Positions 34,768 through 43,600 of a DNA stretch of 64,000 nt are shown here, piece after piece (position 1 is the first letter of the stretch; every line of letters starts with the position of its first letter). The stretch lies in assembly GCF_014841215.1 (NCBI RefSeq), contig NZ_JACYTR010000009.1:99251-163250 (forward strand), read 5' to 3'. A program made the position numbers and the translations under genes. The notes beneath the pieces were generated by a model. The model did not search any database. It worked only from the letters and a program-made list of their open reading frames with translations, and was not told where the DNA came from. Source of the stretch: Pseudomarimonas arenosa (GTDB lineage Bacteria; Pseudomonadota; Gammaproteobacteria; Xanthomonadales; Xanthomonadaceae).

Positions 34768-35969
34768 GCCGCGCGCAGACCATCGTCGGGCTGTGCCTGT
34801 TGCTGCTGACCGCCGTCGCCGTGTTTGCCTTTCTGCAGACCTATCACTACGTCGAAGAGGAAGTGTCGCTGCCGCCGCGCGGCGAGGCCCGCTACAACCC
34901 GCTGTATGCCCTGGGCGAAACCTTGCGCGGCATGGGCTATCCGGTGGAATCGCGCGCCTATCTGCAGTGGGAGTCGATGCAGCCGCAGCCGGGTGATGTG
35001 CTGTTGTTGGCCAGCCCACTTAGCAGCCTGTCTGAGCAGCAAGTGTGGGCCCTGCAGGAGTGGCTGTACGAGGGTGGTTTCCTCTTGTTTGCTGCGCCGG
35101 CCACCGAATCGGCACAGCAGTCCGAAATGCTGGATGAGCTCGGGCTGAGCGTGATCAGTGAGGAATTGCGGCAATGCCTGCTGTGGCGTGCTGCAGAGCA
35201 GGCCTCATCTGAGGTGTGCAGCGAGCTTAGCCTGTACTATCCGCACGATGACCTGATCTGGGCGCTCGACTATCAGAGACGCAGTCGAGCCGAGATCGAA
35301 GCATTGCGCGAACTGCTCGACGATGAGGACACCTCGATCAGCAGCGTCAGCAAGGTGCGTGGTGCGGCGGCAGCGACAGGCCGGTTCGCCGTCAAGGCGG
35401 CCTACGGTGATGGCGAGTGGATTGCCCTGGCCTCGTTCCAGCCGCTGGTGAAGAAGGCGCTGGAGAATGCTGCCAATGCAGAACTGGCCTGGCAGCTGCT
35501 GGCGCCCTGGCTGGGTGAGGGCAAGATTCATATCGTCTATGCCGTCGAAATGCCACCGGCTCATGTGATCCTGGTGCGCTACGGCTGGCCGGTGGTGCTG
35601 CCCTTGCTGTTGGCCCTGCTGGCCTGGCTGTGGGCGCGCAGCCAGAGTCTGGGGCCGCCGGTGCCCTTGCCCGGCATCGATCGACGCGCCCTGCTTGAAC
35701 ATATTGATGCCGCGGGGCAGTTCGCCTTTCGCGAGCAGCAGGTCGAGCCGCTATACGCAGAGTGTCGCAAGCGCTTTGATCTACAGCTGCAAAAGGAGCA
35801 TCCCAGCCTGGCTGCTCTGCCTTTGGACGACCTTATCAAAGCGCTGGCCGAGCGCTGGAAGCTCGATCCCGCTGCGGTGGCGCAGGCGCTCAATCCACAC
35901 CAGCTTGGGCGGGCTGAACAGTTCACGCTCGCCATCCGCACATTGACTCAGATGCAAGGATTGTCATGA
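34764..35969 (+). CDS. DUF4350-domain membrane protein
   Basis: The 401-aa protein has an N-terminal span (IVGLCLLLLTAVAVFAFLQ) and a DUF4350 domain (YNPLYALGETLRGMGYPVESR...GDVLLLASPLSSLSEQQVWALQEWLYEGGFLLFAAP), which is a GATase1-like fold in the family. A second span near 275 (VVLPLLLALLAWLWARS) and a cytoplasmic tail follow. ATG 34764 overlaps DUF4129 by 4 bp and its stop overlaps the MoxR start by 4 bp. Function is unknown. Confidence 0.85.
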   Translation: MSRAQTIVGLCLLLLTAVAVFAFLQTYHYVEEEVSLPPRGEARYNPLYALGETLRGMGYPVESRAYLQWESMQPQPGDVLLLASPLSSLSEQQVWALQEWLYEGGFLLFAAPATESAQQSEMLDELGLSVISEELRQCLLWRAAEQASSEVCSELSLYYPHDDLIWALDYQRRSRAEIEALRELLDDEDTSISSVSKVRGAAAATGRFAVKAAYGDGEWIALASFQPLVKKALENAANAELAWQLLAPWLGEGKIHIVYAVEMPPAHVILVRYGWPVVLPLLLALLAWLWARSQSLGPPVPLPGIDRRALLEHIDAAGQFAFREQQVEPLYAECRKRFDLQLQKEHPSLAALPLDDLIKALAERWKLDPAAVAQALNPHQLGRAEQFTLAIRTLTQMQGLS

Positions 35970-36964
35970 ACGAAGCGACTCCCCAACGCGCCGAGCAGGC
36001 GTTGATGCCGATCACCGAGCTCGGCGATCGGGTGGCCGCCATCCGCGATCAGGTGGCGCAGGCGTTCGTAGGGCAGGACGAGGTGCTCGATCAGATGTTG
36101 ATCGCCCTGCTGTCGGCCGGACACGTGCTGCTGGAAGGCGTGCCCGGCCTGGGCAAGACCCTGCTGGTGCGCGCCCTGGCTGCAGCCACCGAATGCAGCT
36201 TCTCGCGCATTCAGTTCACCCCGGATCTGATGCCCAGCGACGTCTCCGGTCATGCCTTCTACGACCCGAAGAGCGAAAGCTTCAAGATCCGTCGCGGCCC
36301 GGTGTTCGCCAACCTGTTGCTGGCCGATGAGATCAATCGCGCGCCGGCCAAGACGCAGTCGGCCCTGCTGGAAGTGATGCAGGAGCAGCAGGTCACCATC
36401 GAATCGCGCAGCTTCGCGCTGGAATCGCCGTTCATGACCATCGCCACGCAGAATCCGATCGAACAGGAAGGCACCTACCCCTTGCCCGAGGCGCAGCTGG
36501 ATCGATTCCTGCTCAAGCTGAAGATTGCCTATCCGGGGCTGGAAGATGAGGTCAGGATGGTGGCTGCGGTCAGTCAGGGCAAACGCGCCACCAGCTTCGA
36601 TCTGAGCGCGGTCAGGCCAGTCGCCAATGGCGCCGACATCGTTGCCATGCAGCGTGCCACCGCGGCCATCGCGGTGGATCCGGTGGTGTTGGACTATGCC
36701 GTGCGGATCGCCCGCGCTACCCGCGAATGGCATGGCATTGCCATGGGCGCCGGGCCGCGCGGAAGTCTGGCCCTGGTCCGCTCGGCGCGCGGTCTGGCGG
36801 TAGTGCAAGGTCGCGATTTCGTCACCCCGGATGACGTACGCAGCATCGCTCTGCCGGCCTTGCGTCATCGCATTGCGCTGAGCCCGGAGATGCAGATCGA
36901 AGGACGCGGCGTGGAAGACATGCTGCGCGCCGTACTGGAGAAGGTGGAGGCGCCGCGTCAGTGA
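35966..36964 (+). CDS. MoxR-family AAA+ ATPase
   Basis: The 332-aa ATPase has Walker A GVPGLGKTLL (Lys K64), Walker B LLLADEINRAP (D121, E122) and sensor-1 region TIATQNPIEQEGTYPLPEAQLDRF. It has normal MoxR length with a C-terminal lid. MoxR proteins act as chaperone-like activators of partner VWA or DUF58 proteins; here DUF58 follows immediately with a 4-bp overlap. Confidence 0.95.
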   Translation: MNEATPQRAEQALMPITELGDRVAAIRDQVAQAFVGQDEVLDQMLIALLSAGHVLLEGVPGLGKTLLVRALAAATECSFSRIQFTPDLMPSDVSGHAFYDPKSESFKIRRGPVFANLLLADEINRAPAKTQSALLEVMQEQQVTIESRSFALESPFMTIATQNPIEQEGTYPLPEAQLDRFLLKLKIAYPGLEDEVRMVAAVSQGKRATSFDLSAVRPVANGADIVAMQRATAAIAVDPVVLDYAVRIARATREWHGIAMGAGPRGSLALVRSARGLAVVQGRDFVTPDDVRSIALPALRHRIALSPEMQIEGRGVEDMLRAVLEKVEAPRQ

Positions 36965-38265
36965 GGCCGGCCGCGGCACAATGGCTGGCGCTGATCGGCT
37001 TGGCCGCGCTCGGCGCGCTGGCGGTGTTCGGCTGGATGCCGATGCAGGCCTGGTGGGTGTGCGCCGCTGGCCTGGTTTCCATGCTGTTGATCGATGCCTG
37101 GCGTCTCAAACGCACTCCAAGCCCGGAGCTAGAGCGCGAGCTGTCGCCAGTGGTGCCGGTTGGGGTGCGGCGCGCCGTGCGTCTCGATCTGGCCAATCTG
37201 TCGCGCCTTCCGCTGGAACTCGATGTTCATGACGGCCACCCGGCCAGCTGGGCGATTCTGGGGTTGCCGCGTCGACTGCAGCTGGCGCCGGGCGGTCGGG
37301 CAGGTTTCGAGTATGAACTGCTGCCGGCGGCGCGTGGCGAGTACCAGTTCAGTGCCTGCCAGCTGCGTCTGCGTTCGCCCTGGGCGCTGTGGAGCCAGCA
37401 GCGGCAGCTGGATCTGCCGCATCGACTGCGGGTGTTCCCCAACTTCGCGCCGCTGGCCTCGTTGGCCCTGGTCGGTGCCGATCAGGCCTCGCGCACGATC
37501 GGCGCGCACCTGCAGCGCCGCCGCGGCGAAGGCACCGAGTTTCACCAGTTACGTGAGTACCGCATCGGCGACAGCATGCGGCAGATTGACTGGAAGGCCA
37601 GCCAGCGCGCGCGGCGCCTGATCTCGCGCGAGTACCAGGACGAACGCAACCAGCAGGTACTGATCGTGCTTGATTGCGGCCGGCGCATGCTGGCCGAGGA
37701 TGAGGGCCTGTCGCACTTCGATCACAGTCTCAATGCGGCCTTGATGGTGGCCTATATCGCTCTGCGCCAGGGCGATGCCGTTGGCGTTTTGACCGCAGAC
37801 GAGACGCCGCGTTTCATGCCGCCACAGCGTGGTCTGCACACCATCGACCGCATGCTCGATCACCTGTTCGACGTGCACGCCAAACCCATCGCAACCGACT
37901 TCATCGACGCCGCTACCCAATTGGCGATCAGGCAGCCGCGGCGTGCCTTGGTGCTTTTCATCACCAATGCCCGTGATGAGGACTGCGACGAACTGGCGGT
38001 GGCGGCTCGGCAGATGCAACGGCGGCATCTGGTTTGCATTGCCAGCTTGCGCGAACTGGTGTTGGACGAGGCAATGAAGCAGCCGGTGAAGGATCTCGAC
38101 AGTGCGTTGCGTCATGCCGCTACCTTGCAGTATCTCGGCGAGCGCGATCAGGCCCATCGGCGGCTGCGCTCGCAGGGCCTGACCGTACTGGATGTTACCG
38201 CCAGACAATTGCCGCAAGCCTTGGTCGAGCACTATCTGGCGGTCAAGCGCGCCGCTCGTCTGTAA
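36961..38265 (+). CDS. DUF58-family protein, presumed MoxR partner
   Basis: The 434-aa protein has two N-terminal spans and a middle beta-rich region. The DUF58 signature is RRRGEGTEFHQLREYRIGDSMRQIDWKASQRARRLISREYQDERNQQVLIVLDCGRRM. The VWA-like MIDAS site is degenerate (DCGRR rather than DxSxS), as is common in this subgroup. GTG 36961 overlaps the MoxR stop. It ends the overlapping cluster, since 109 bp follow before the next gene. Confidence 0.9.
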   Translation: MRPAAAQWLALIGLAALGALAVFGWMPMQAWWVCAAGLVSMLLIDAWRLKRTPSPELERELSPVVPVGVRRAVRLDLANLSRLPLELDVHDGHPASWAILGLPRRLQLAPGGRAGFEYELLPAARGEYQFSACQLRLRSPWALWSQQRQLDLPHRLRVFPNFAPLASLALVGADQASRTIGAHLQRRRGEGTEFHQLREYRIGDSMRQIDWKASQRARRLISREYQDERNQQVLIVLDCGRRMLAEDEGLSHFDHSLNAALMVAYIALRQGDAVGVLTADETPRFMPPQRGLHTIDRMLDHLFDVHAKPIATDFIDAATQLAIRQPRRALVLFITNARDEDCDELAVAARQMQRRHLVCIASLRELVLDEAMKQPVKDLDSALRHAATLQYLGERDQAHRRLRSQGLTVLDVTARQLPQALVEHYLAVKRAARL

Positions 38266-38374
38266 GCCCGACGCGCTTGGCTGACGGGAGAGCTGCGGGG
38301 GGCCGAACAGATGCCCGCTTGGTGCTAGATTGACGCTGGAATAGGCGGGCTAGTTCCACCGCGCCGGAGCCGTC

Positions 38375-39004
38375 ATGGATGCGCCGCTGGAAGACGTAGA
38401 CGACTGGTACTACAACAATGCCGACGGCGAGCAGGTCGGGCCGCTGAGCACGGCCGACCTGCGCTCGGCCTATCAACTCAGTCGGATCAGGGCCGATACC
38501 TTGATCTGGCGCGAAGGCATGGCCAGCTGGCGTGAGCTGCACAAGCTGGCCCCGGACCTTGGCATTCGCATCTTCATCAATGCCGAACGTTTCGTCGCCC
38601 CGGCGACCTCGGAACGTCTGGTGATGCCCCGTTGGTTGGGAATCGCGATTGTTCTGGCGCTGCTGCTCGGCTTCATGATCTGGCTGCCGACCCAATTCAG
38701 CATGGAGGTGGAGCGCCCCAGCCCGCTCGAAGTGGAGCGCAGGGTGGCCGATTCACGCGGCCTGCAGATCGAGATCGATCGCATCGTCGAACGTACCGGC
38801 CAATGCCCCAGCAACGGCCAACACGGCCTCAAGGCCCCCGCCGACTATGCCGAGGGAGCGCTGCGCGCCATCCGTATCCACCCGAAACTGGATGACAAGA
38901 AGGTTTGCGTGATCGACCTGATCTTTTCCGGCCAGCGGGTGCGGATCAGCCGCCAGGCTGAGCAGGGCTGGCAGGTGCACGATGCACCCGCAACAGGGCA
39001 ATGA
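38375..39004 (+). CDS. GYF_2 (DUF4339)-domain membrane protein with pilin-like C-terminus
   Basis: The 209-aa protein starts with a GYF_2 domain (WYYNNADGEQVGPLSTADLRSAYQLSRIRADTLIWREGMASWRELHKL). One span follows (about 86-107) and then a periplasmic domain with two cysteines (TGQCPSNGQHG...KKVCVIDLIF) that resembles the C-terminal part of type IV pilin-like proteins. CCGGAG lies 5 bp before ATG 38375. GYF_2 domains bind proline-rich peptides or act as adaptors. It could be part of the MoxR cluster, but the 109-bp gap leaves this open. Confidence 0.75.
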   Translation: MDAPLEDVDDWYYNNADGEQVGPLSTADLRSAYQLSRIRADTLIWREGMASWRELHKLAPDLGIRIFINAERFVAPATSERLVMPRWLGIAIVLALLLGFMIWLPTQFSMEVERPSPLEVERRVADSRGLQIEIDRIVERTGQCPSNGQHGLKAPADYAEGALRAIRIHPKLDDKKVCVIDLIFSGQRVRISRQAEQGWQVHDAPATGQ

Positions 39005-39251
39005 CCGACGAACGGGCGGTTTGGCCGACAAGGGTGGACGCTTTTTTAGCAAATCCGCTCAAATTAGTGTGCGCCAGATCACGCTCTTCGCTTAGAATCG
39101 TGAGGTGACTGTGAAGTTGTACCGTCGCTAGACAGGTGCTGATTCACTCACGGCCTCGCTCTTGGAGTTGGGGCGATATCCAGGTCGCGATGTTGGGCTG
39201 CCCCTGGCAGTCGCAGCGGCCTTGCTTGCCTCAATCCGGAGTCTGCTGTCG
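39005..39251 (+). promoter_or_regulatory. Leader of the giant-protein gene cluster
   Basis: This 247-bp gap must hold the promoter of the genes from 39252 to 63771 if they form one operon. TAGAAT at 39093-39098 could be a -10 box, but the matching -35 position (TGCGCC) is poor, so an activator-dependent or alternative-sigma promoter is possible. A T6 run lies at 39041-39046 without a stem before it. Confidence 0.25.
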
Positions 39252-40661
39252 ATGATCGCTTGCCGTTCGCTGTGCCTTGTCTTTGCCGCTGCATTCGCCC
39301 TGCCTGCTGCTGCTTTTGATAGCGGCAGCACTGGTGCCAACGGTGCGCTCAATCCCAATGTCGACACCGAGGTCGAGCTGCCGGCCGACGGCGTGCTGCA
39401 CTACAGCAGCATCAATATCCCCTCCGGCGTGACGGTTCGTTTTCGACGCAATGCCTTGAATACGCCGGTGACTCTGCTGGTCAGCGGCGACGCGACCATA
39501 GCCGGAGTCCTTGATGTCAACGGGCAGGACGCTGCCGACGCCAATGGTGCGGGAAACGGCAATGTCGGTGACGACGGATTGCCAGGTCTCGGTGGGCCCG
39601 GTGGCTTCCCAGGCGGTGCGGGAGCGGCGGCCAATGCGAATTCCACGGCGCGCGTTGCTCAATCCGGGCTCGGTCCGGGCGGTGGCCGGCCCAGCAGCCG
39701 CCCGACTGAGCCGTATCGAAACGGTACCGGTGGCAGCTTTGGCACCGTCGGCGAAGTTTATGGCGGTGCCACCGGGCCGACCTATGGCAATGTCGATTTG
39801 CTGCCCCTGGTCGGTGGCTCGGGCGGCTCCGGCGGCAATAGCTGGACCGGCCAGGGTGGCTCTGGCGGTGGCGGTGGTGGTGGCGCCTTGCTGCTGGCGG
39901 TCAGCGGGACTCTTAACGTTACCGGTACCATTCGCGCCAATGGTGGGCGTGGCGGCGACATTGGAAATACTCATAACACTGGACCGCAGCCTGGCGGCGG
40001 CGGCAGCGGCGGCGGCATTCGCCTGATTGCCAGCACCTTCACAGGCAACGGTGCGATCACCGCGACGGGCGGTCGAGAGGGGCGGTTCTCCAACCACAAC
40101 CCGAATAGTGCGGGCGGCCTGGGCCGCATCCGCATCGAGGCCGAAGTGCTGTCGCGCACGGCCGGCACCAACCCCGCCTACACCCAGAGCACGCCGGGAC
40201 CGGTGGTGATTGCCGGTGTACCCAGTCTGCGCATCGCCAGCGTCGCCGGCATCGCAGCGCCGGCAGCACCGACCGGTGGCGCCGACATCGTGCTACCCGA
40301 GGATGCGCTGGATCCGCTGGAAGTGATTATCGAAACTACCAATGTGCCGCTGGGTAACACGGTGTCGATCATTGTCACGCCGCCCAGTGGCAATCCGCAG
40401 ACGGTGATTTCCAACGCAATTCAAGGTTCAGAGGCCAGCGGTAGTGCGCGGGCCAATGTCAGTTTCGGTGACGGCCTCAGCGTGCTGTTGGCGACGCTGA
40501 GTTATAGCGTATCCGGGCCGCAGGGCAAGGCCCTGGCCCGCTATACCGAGGGCGAGCCGGTGGTGCAGGTAGCGCTGGAGGCGGGACTGGGCGGATTGCC
40601 GCGCACCGTTCTGGTTACGGAGTCGGGACGACGGGTCGAACTACCGGCAGGGATCATGTAA
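39252..40661 (+). CDS. Secreted glycine-rich protein, first gene of the giant cluster
   Basis: The 469-aa protein has a signal peptide (MIACRSLCLVFAAAFALPAAAF). A beta-rich region with LPADGVLHYSSINIPSGVTVRFRRNA follows, similar to 'Gly-rich, GVTVRF' proteins of delta- and gammaproteobacteria. A long Gly-rich zone (about 90-300, for example GLPGLGGPGGFPGGAG) comes next, then a C-terminal beta domain. The Gly-rich loops interleave with ALLLAVSGTLNVTGTIRANGGRGGD, a beta-helix-like pattern. The ATG at 39252 is chosen because the signal peptide starts there. Function is unknown; a surface or matrix role is likely. Confidence 0.7.
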   Translation: MIACRSLCLVFAAAFALPAAAFDSGSTGANGALNPNVDTEVELPADGVLHYSSINIPSGVTVRFRRNALNTPVTLLVSGDATIAGVLDVNGQDAADANGAGNGNVGDDGLPGLGGPGGFPGGAGAAANANSTARVAQSGLGPGGGRPSSRPTEPYRNGTGGSFGTVGEVYGGATGPTYGNVDLLPLVGGSGGSGGNSWTGQGGSGGGGGGGALLLAVSGTLNVTGTIRANGGRGGDIGNTHNTGPQPGGGGSGGGIRLIASTFTGNGAITATGGREGRFSNHNPNSAGGLGRIRIEAEVLSRTAGTNPAYTQSTPGPVVIAGVPSLRIASVAGIAAPAAPTGGADIVLPEDALDPLEVIIETTNVPLGNTVSIIVTPPSGNPQTVISNAIQGSEASGSARANVSFGDGLSVLLATLSYSVSGPQGKALARYTEGEPVVQVALEAGLGGLPRTVLVTESGRRVELPAGIM

Positions 40662-40699
40662 CGGCTAGTTAAGAATCCCCGCCCGGATCGCCGACGCTC

Positions 40700-43600
40700 A
40701 TGTTCGGAGCCATTCGCTCGTGCCGGCTGAACGCGCACGCCTCGCGTCAGCGCGGCCTGCCGCTGTCTTGGCTGTTCAGCATCCTGCTTGCCTTGGCCTC
40801 GGCGGGCGCCCTGGCTGAGCCCGCGGCGGGCGCCAAGGATCTGCCCTTTGTGCTGCGCCCGGGCGATGTGGTGGCCAACGCCCCGCTTGGGGTGAAACGG
40901 CCTGTTGCAACGGTCATCGAACGCCAACTGTGGTCGCCGGCACTGGGCGTGCGTCGGCCGGTTGAACAGGTTGCCGAAGCACGGCTGTTTGTCGCCCCGA
41001 CCCTCGGCGTTCTTCGCGGCGCCGGCGTGCGCAGCGTCGATCCGGCCCGCGTTTCCCTGGGCCAGGCCGACCAGCAGCTGAGTCTTAGCGGGCATGGCCT
41101 GCAGCAGGCAGCCAGTCTGCAGTTCGAGCCGGCCGATGGCATCGCGGTTGTCAGCCTTGACGCAGCGAGCGACGGCCAAAGCCTGCAGGTTGCTCTCGAT
41201 GTGGCCAGCGATGCCAGCGTCGGCAAGCGACAACTACGCGTGCTGCGCGCCGATGGCAGCCGGATTCCGCCACTGACTTCAGAGGCCGGGCAGCTGCTGG
41301 TGGCCGCGGATGCGCCGATCATCGACAGCATTGCACCGGTTCTGCTCAATCCGGGCGATGCAGCGACCCTGGTGATTCGGGGTCGGCATCTGCGCGGATT
41401 GCCCATCGTCAGCAGGGGCGATGTCAATCAGCCGATCGTTCGGGTCCTGCCGGCAGACCAGATCAGCGTCGGCGATCAGCCAACCTATAACGACGCCGGC
41501 ACCGAAGTGACCGTCCCGATCCAGATTGCGGCGACCGCGGCCCTGGGCCCGCGGCGGGTTGAGCTCGAGACTCTGAGCGGGGTCTCAGCGGCCGAGATGA
41601 CGCCGGCCAACACCCTGCATATCAGCAGCCAGCCCTATGTCGTGCGCTCGCCCTGGGTGTCACCCTTGCTGCGAGTGCAGCGCGGCAGCGCGGCGCCGAT
41701 TGTGCGCGATGTGGTCGGTGTGGCGGTCGGCGTCGTTCGCGGTGACTACATCGCCGATATCGCGCCGACGGCGGTCGAGCTGGATAGCGAGGTGCAACTG
41801 ACCGTAACCGGCCGCGGGCTGTCCGCGGCCAGCGACCTGCGCATCCTGCCCGCGCATGGCATCGAGCAGATTGCCGGCAGCTTCAGCGCGTCGAACGAGC
41901 AGGTTCAAGTGCGGCTGCTAGTCTCTGCTGACGCCCAGCTCGTGCCGCGCAAAGTCGAAGTTCAGTTGCCGAGCAAGTCCTTGGTCGCGCCGCGACTGCT
42001 GCAGATTCGCGATCGCCAACCGCAGATCACGGCGCTCAGACCCACCTATCTGTTGCGTGACGGCAGCAGCCAGACGATCGAACTGCAGGGCAGCGCGCTC
42101 AGCCAGACCACTGCCGTGCGTCTGATTTCCGATCAGGGGCTGATCATCGAGAGTTACGAAGCGCTCGGCGCTGAGGCCGCCCGCATGGTGCTTCGCGCCG
42201 CGCCCGACGCCGCCCTCGGTGCTCGGTTGGTGCAGGTCAGCTCGCCGTCCTCTAGCAGCATCGATCAGCCGACGCCGGGCAACACCCTGTTTGTGCGCGA
42301 CCGCAATCAGGTGCTGACGCCGCTGGTTTCACCGCTGCTCGGTGTGCGGCGCGGCAATGCGCAGCATTCCAGCCAGCTCGATTTCCACTCGCCGCTGTTG
42401 CGTGTGGTCCGTGGTGCCTATGCCGACCGGGTCAGTCCGAACATCGTGCGGCGCGGGCAGACCACGCAATTGCGCGTTGAAGGTCGCGGTCTGGATCAGG
42501 TTACATCGGTGGTCATTGCCGATGACCAGGGCATTACCCTGTCCACGCCGCAGCTGGCGGCCGATGGCCTGAGTCTGAGCTTCGATCTCACCATTGCCGC
42601 CGACGCCGCGCCGGGCAAGCGCCGAGTCGACCTGCAGCGTGTCAGCTCGCTGTTGCCCTTTGTGCCGCAAGACAGCGCCATCTTCGAAATCGACGACAAC
42701 GATGCCGATGTGCCGGAAGGGACGTCGGACAGCTACAACCTGCACACCAACGCACTGATCGATGTGCCAGCGATCGAGGGCGTCCTTAGCAACGACTTCA
42801 ATCCGCAGGGCGGCGCCATGCTGGCGGTGCTGCGCAGCCTGCCCAACTCCGGCACCTTGAATCTGCGCTCCGACGGCAGCTTCGTCTACACGCCGAATGC
42901 TGATTTCGTCGGCAACGATCGCTTCGAGTATTCGCCGGCAAATGCTGATGCCATCGGCAATTCGACTTCGGTCACCTTGCGTGTCACCGAACGCGACGAC
43001 GCGGTCAACGATGAATATCTGATTGCTGACAATCAGGTGCTTGAGGTCGATGCGGCCAACGGCCTGTTAAGCAATGATCGAATCACCGCCGGCGCGGCGG
43101 TGGCCATCGTGCTGGAGAATGCCCCCAGCCGCGGCAGCCTGATTCTGGCCAATGACGGCAGCTTCCGCTATACGCCGAACGGCACGCCCGGCACTGAGGT
43201 GCTGCGCTATCGCCTGCAGGTGGATGGACTGCGCTCATTGCCGGCTGAATTCCGCATCATCGTGCAGGACGTCAATGAGGCACCGATTGCCGAGGACGAC
43301 AGCTATGTCACCGATCGCGGCGTGCGCCTCGATGTGCCCAAGGTTCGCGGTGTACTGTCCAATGACAGCGATCCCGATGGCGATGTGCTGCAGGCCCGGC
43401 TGCTGGAGAATCCGGCGATCGGCTCCTTGTCGTTGAACAGCGACGGCAGCTTCAGCTATACCGCACCGTCCGACTTCGTCGGCAGTGTCAGCTTCCGCTA
43501 TGAGGCGCAGGATCCGCGCGGGCTGCGTGTACCGGCCGAGGTGCGCATCACCGTCAACGACACCCTGGCGGCCGCCGACGACAGCTACGTGATGAACGAA

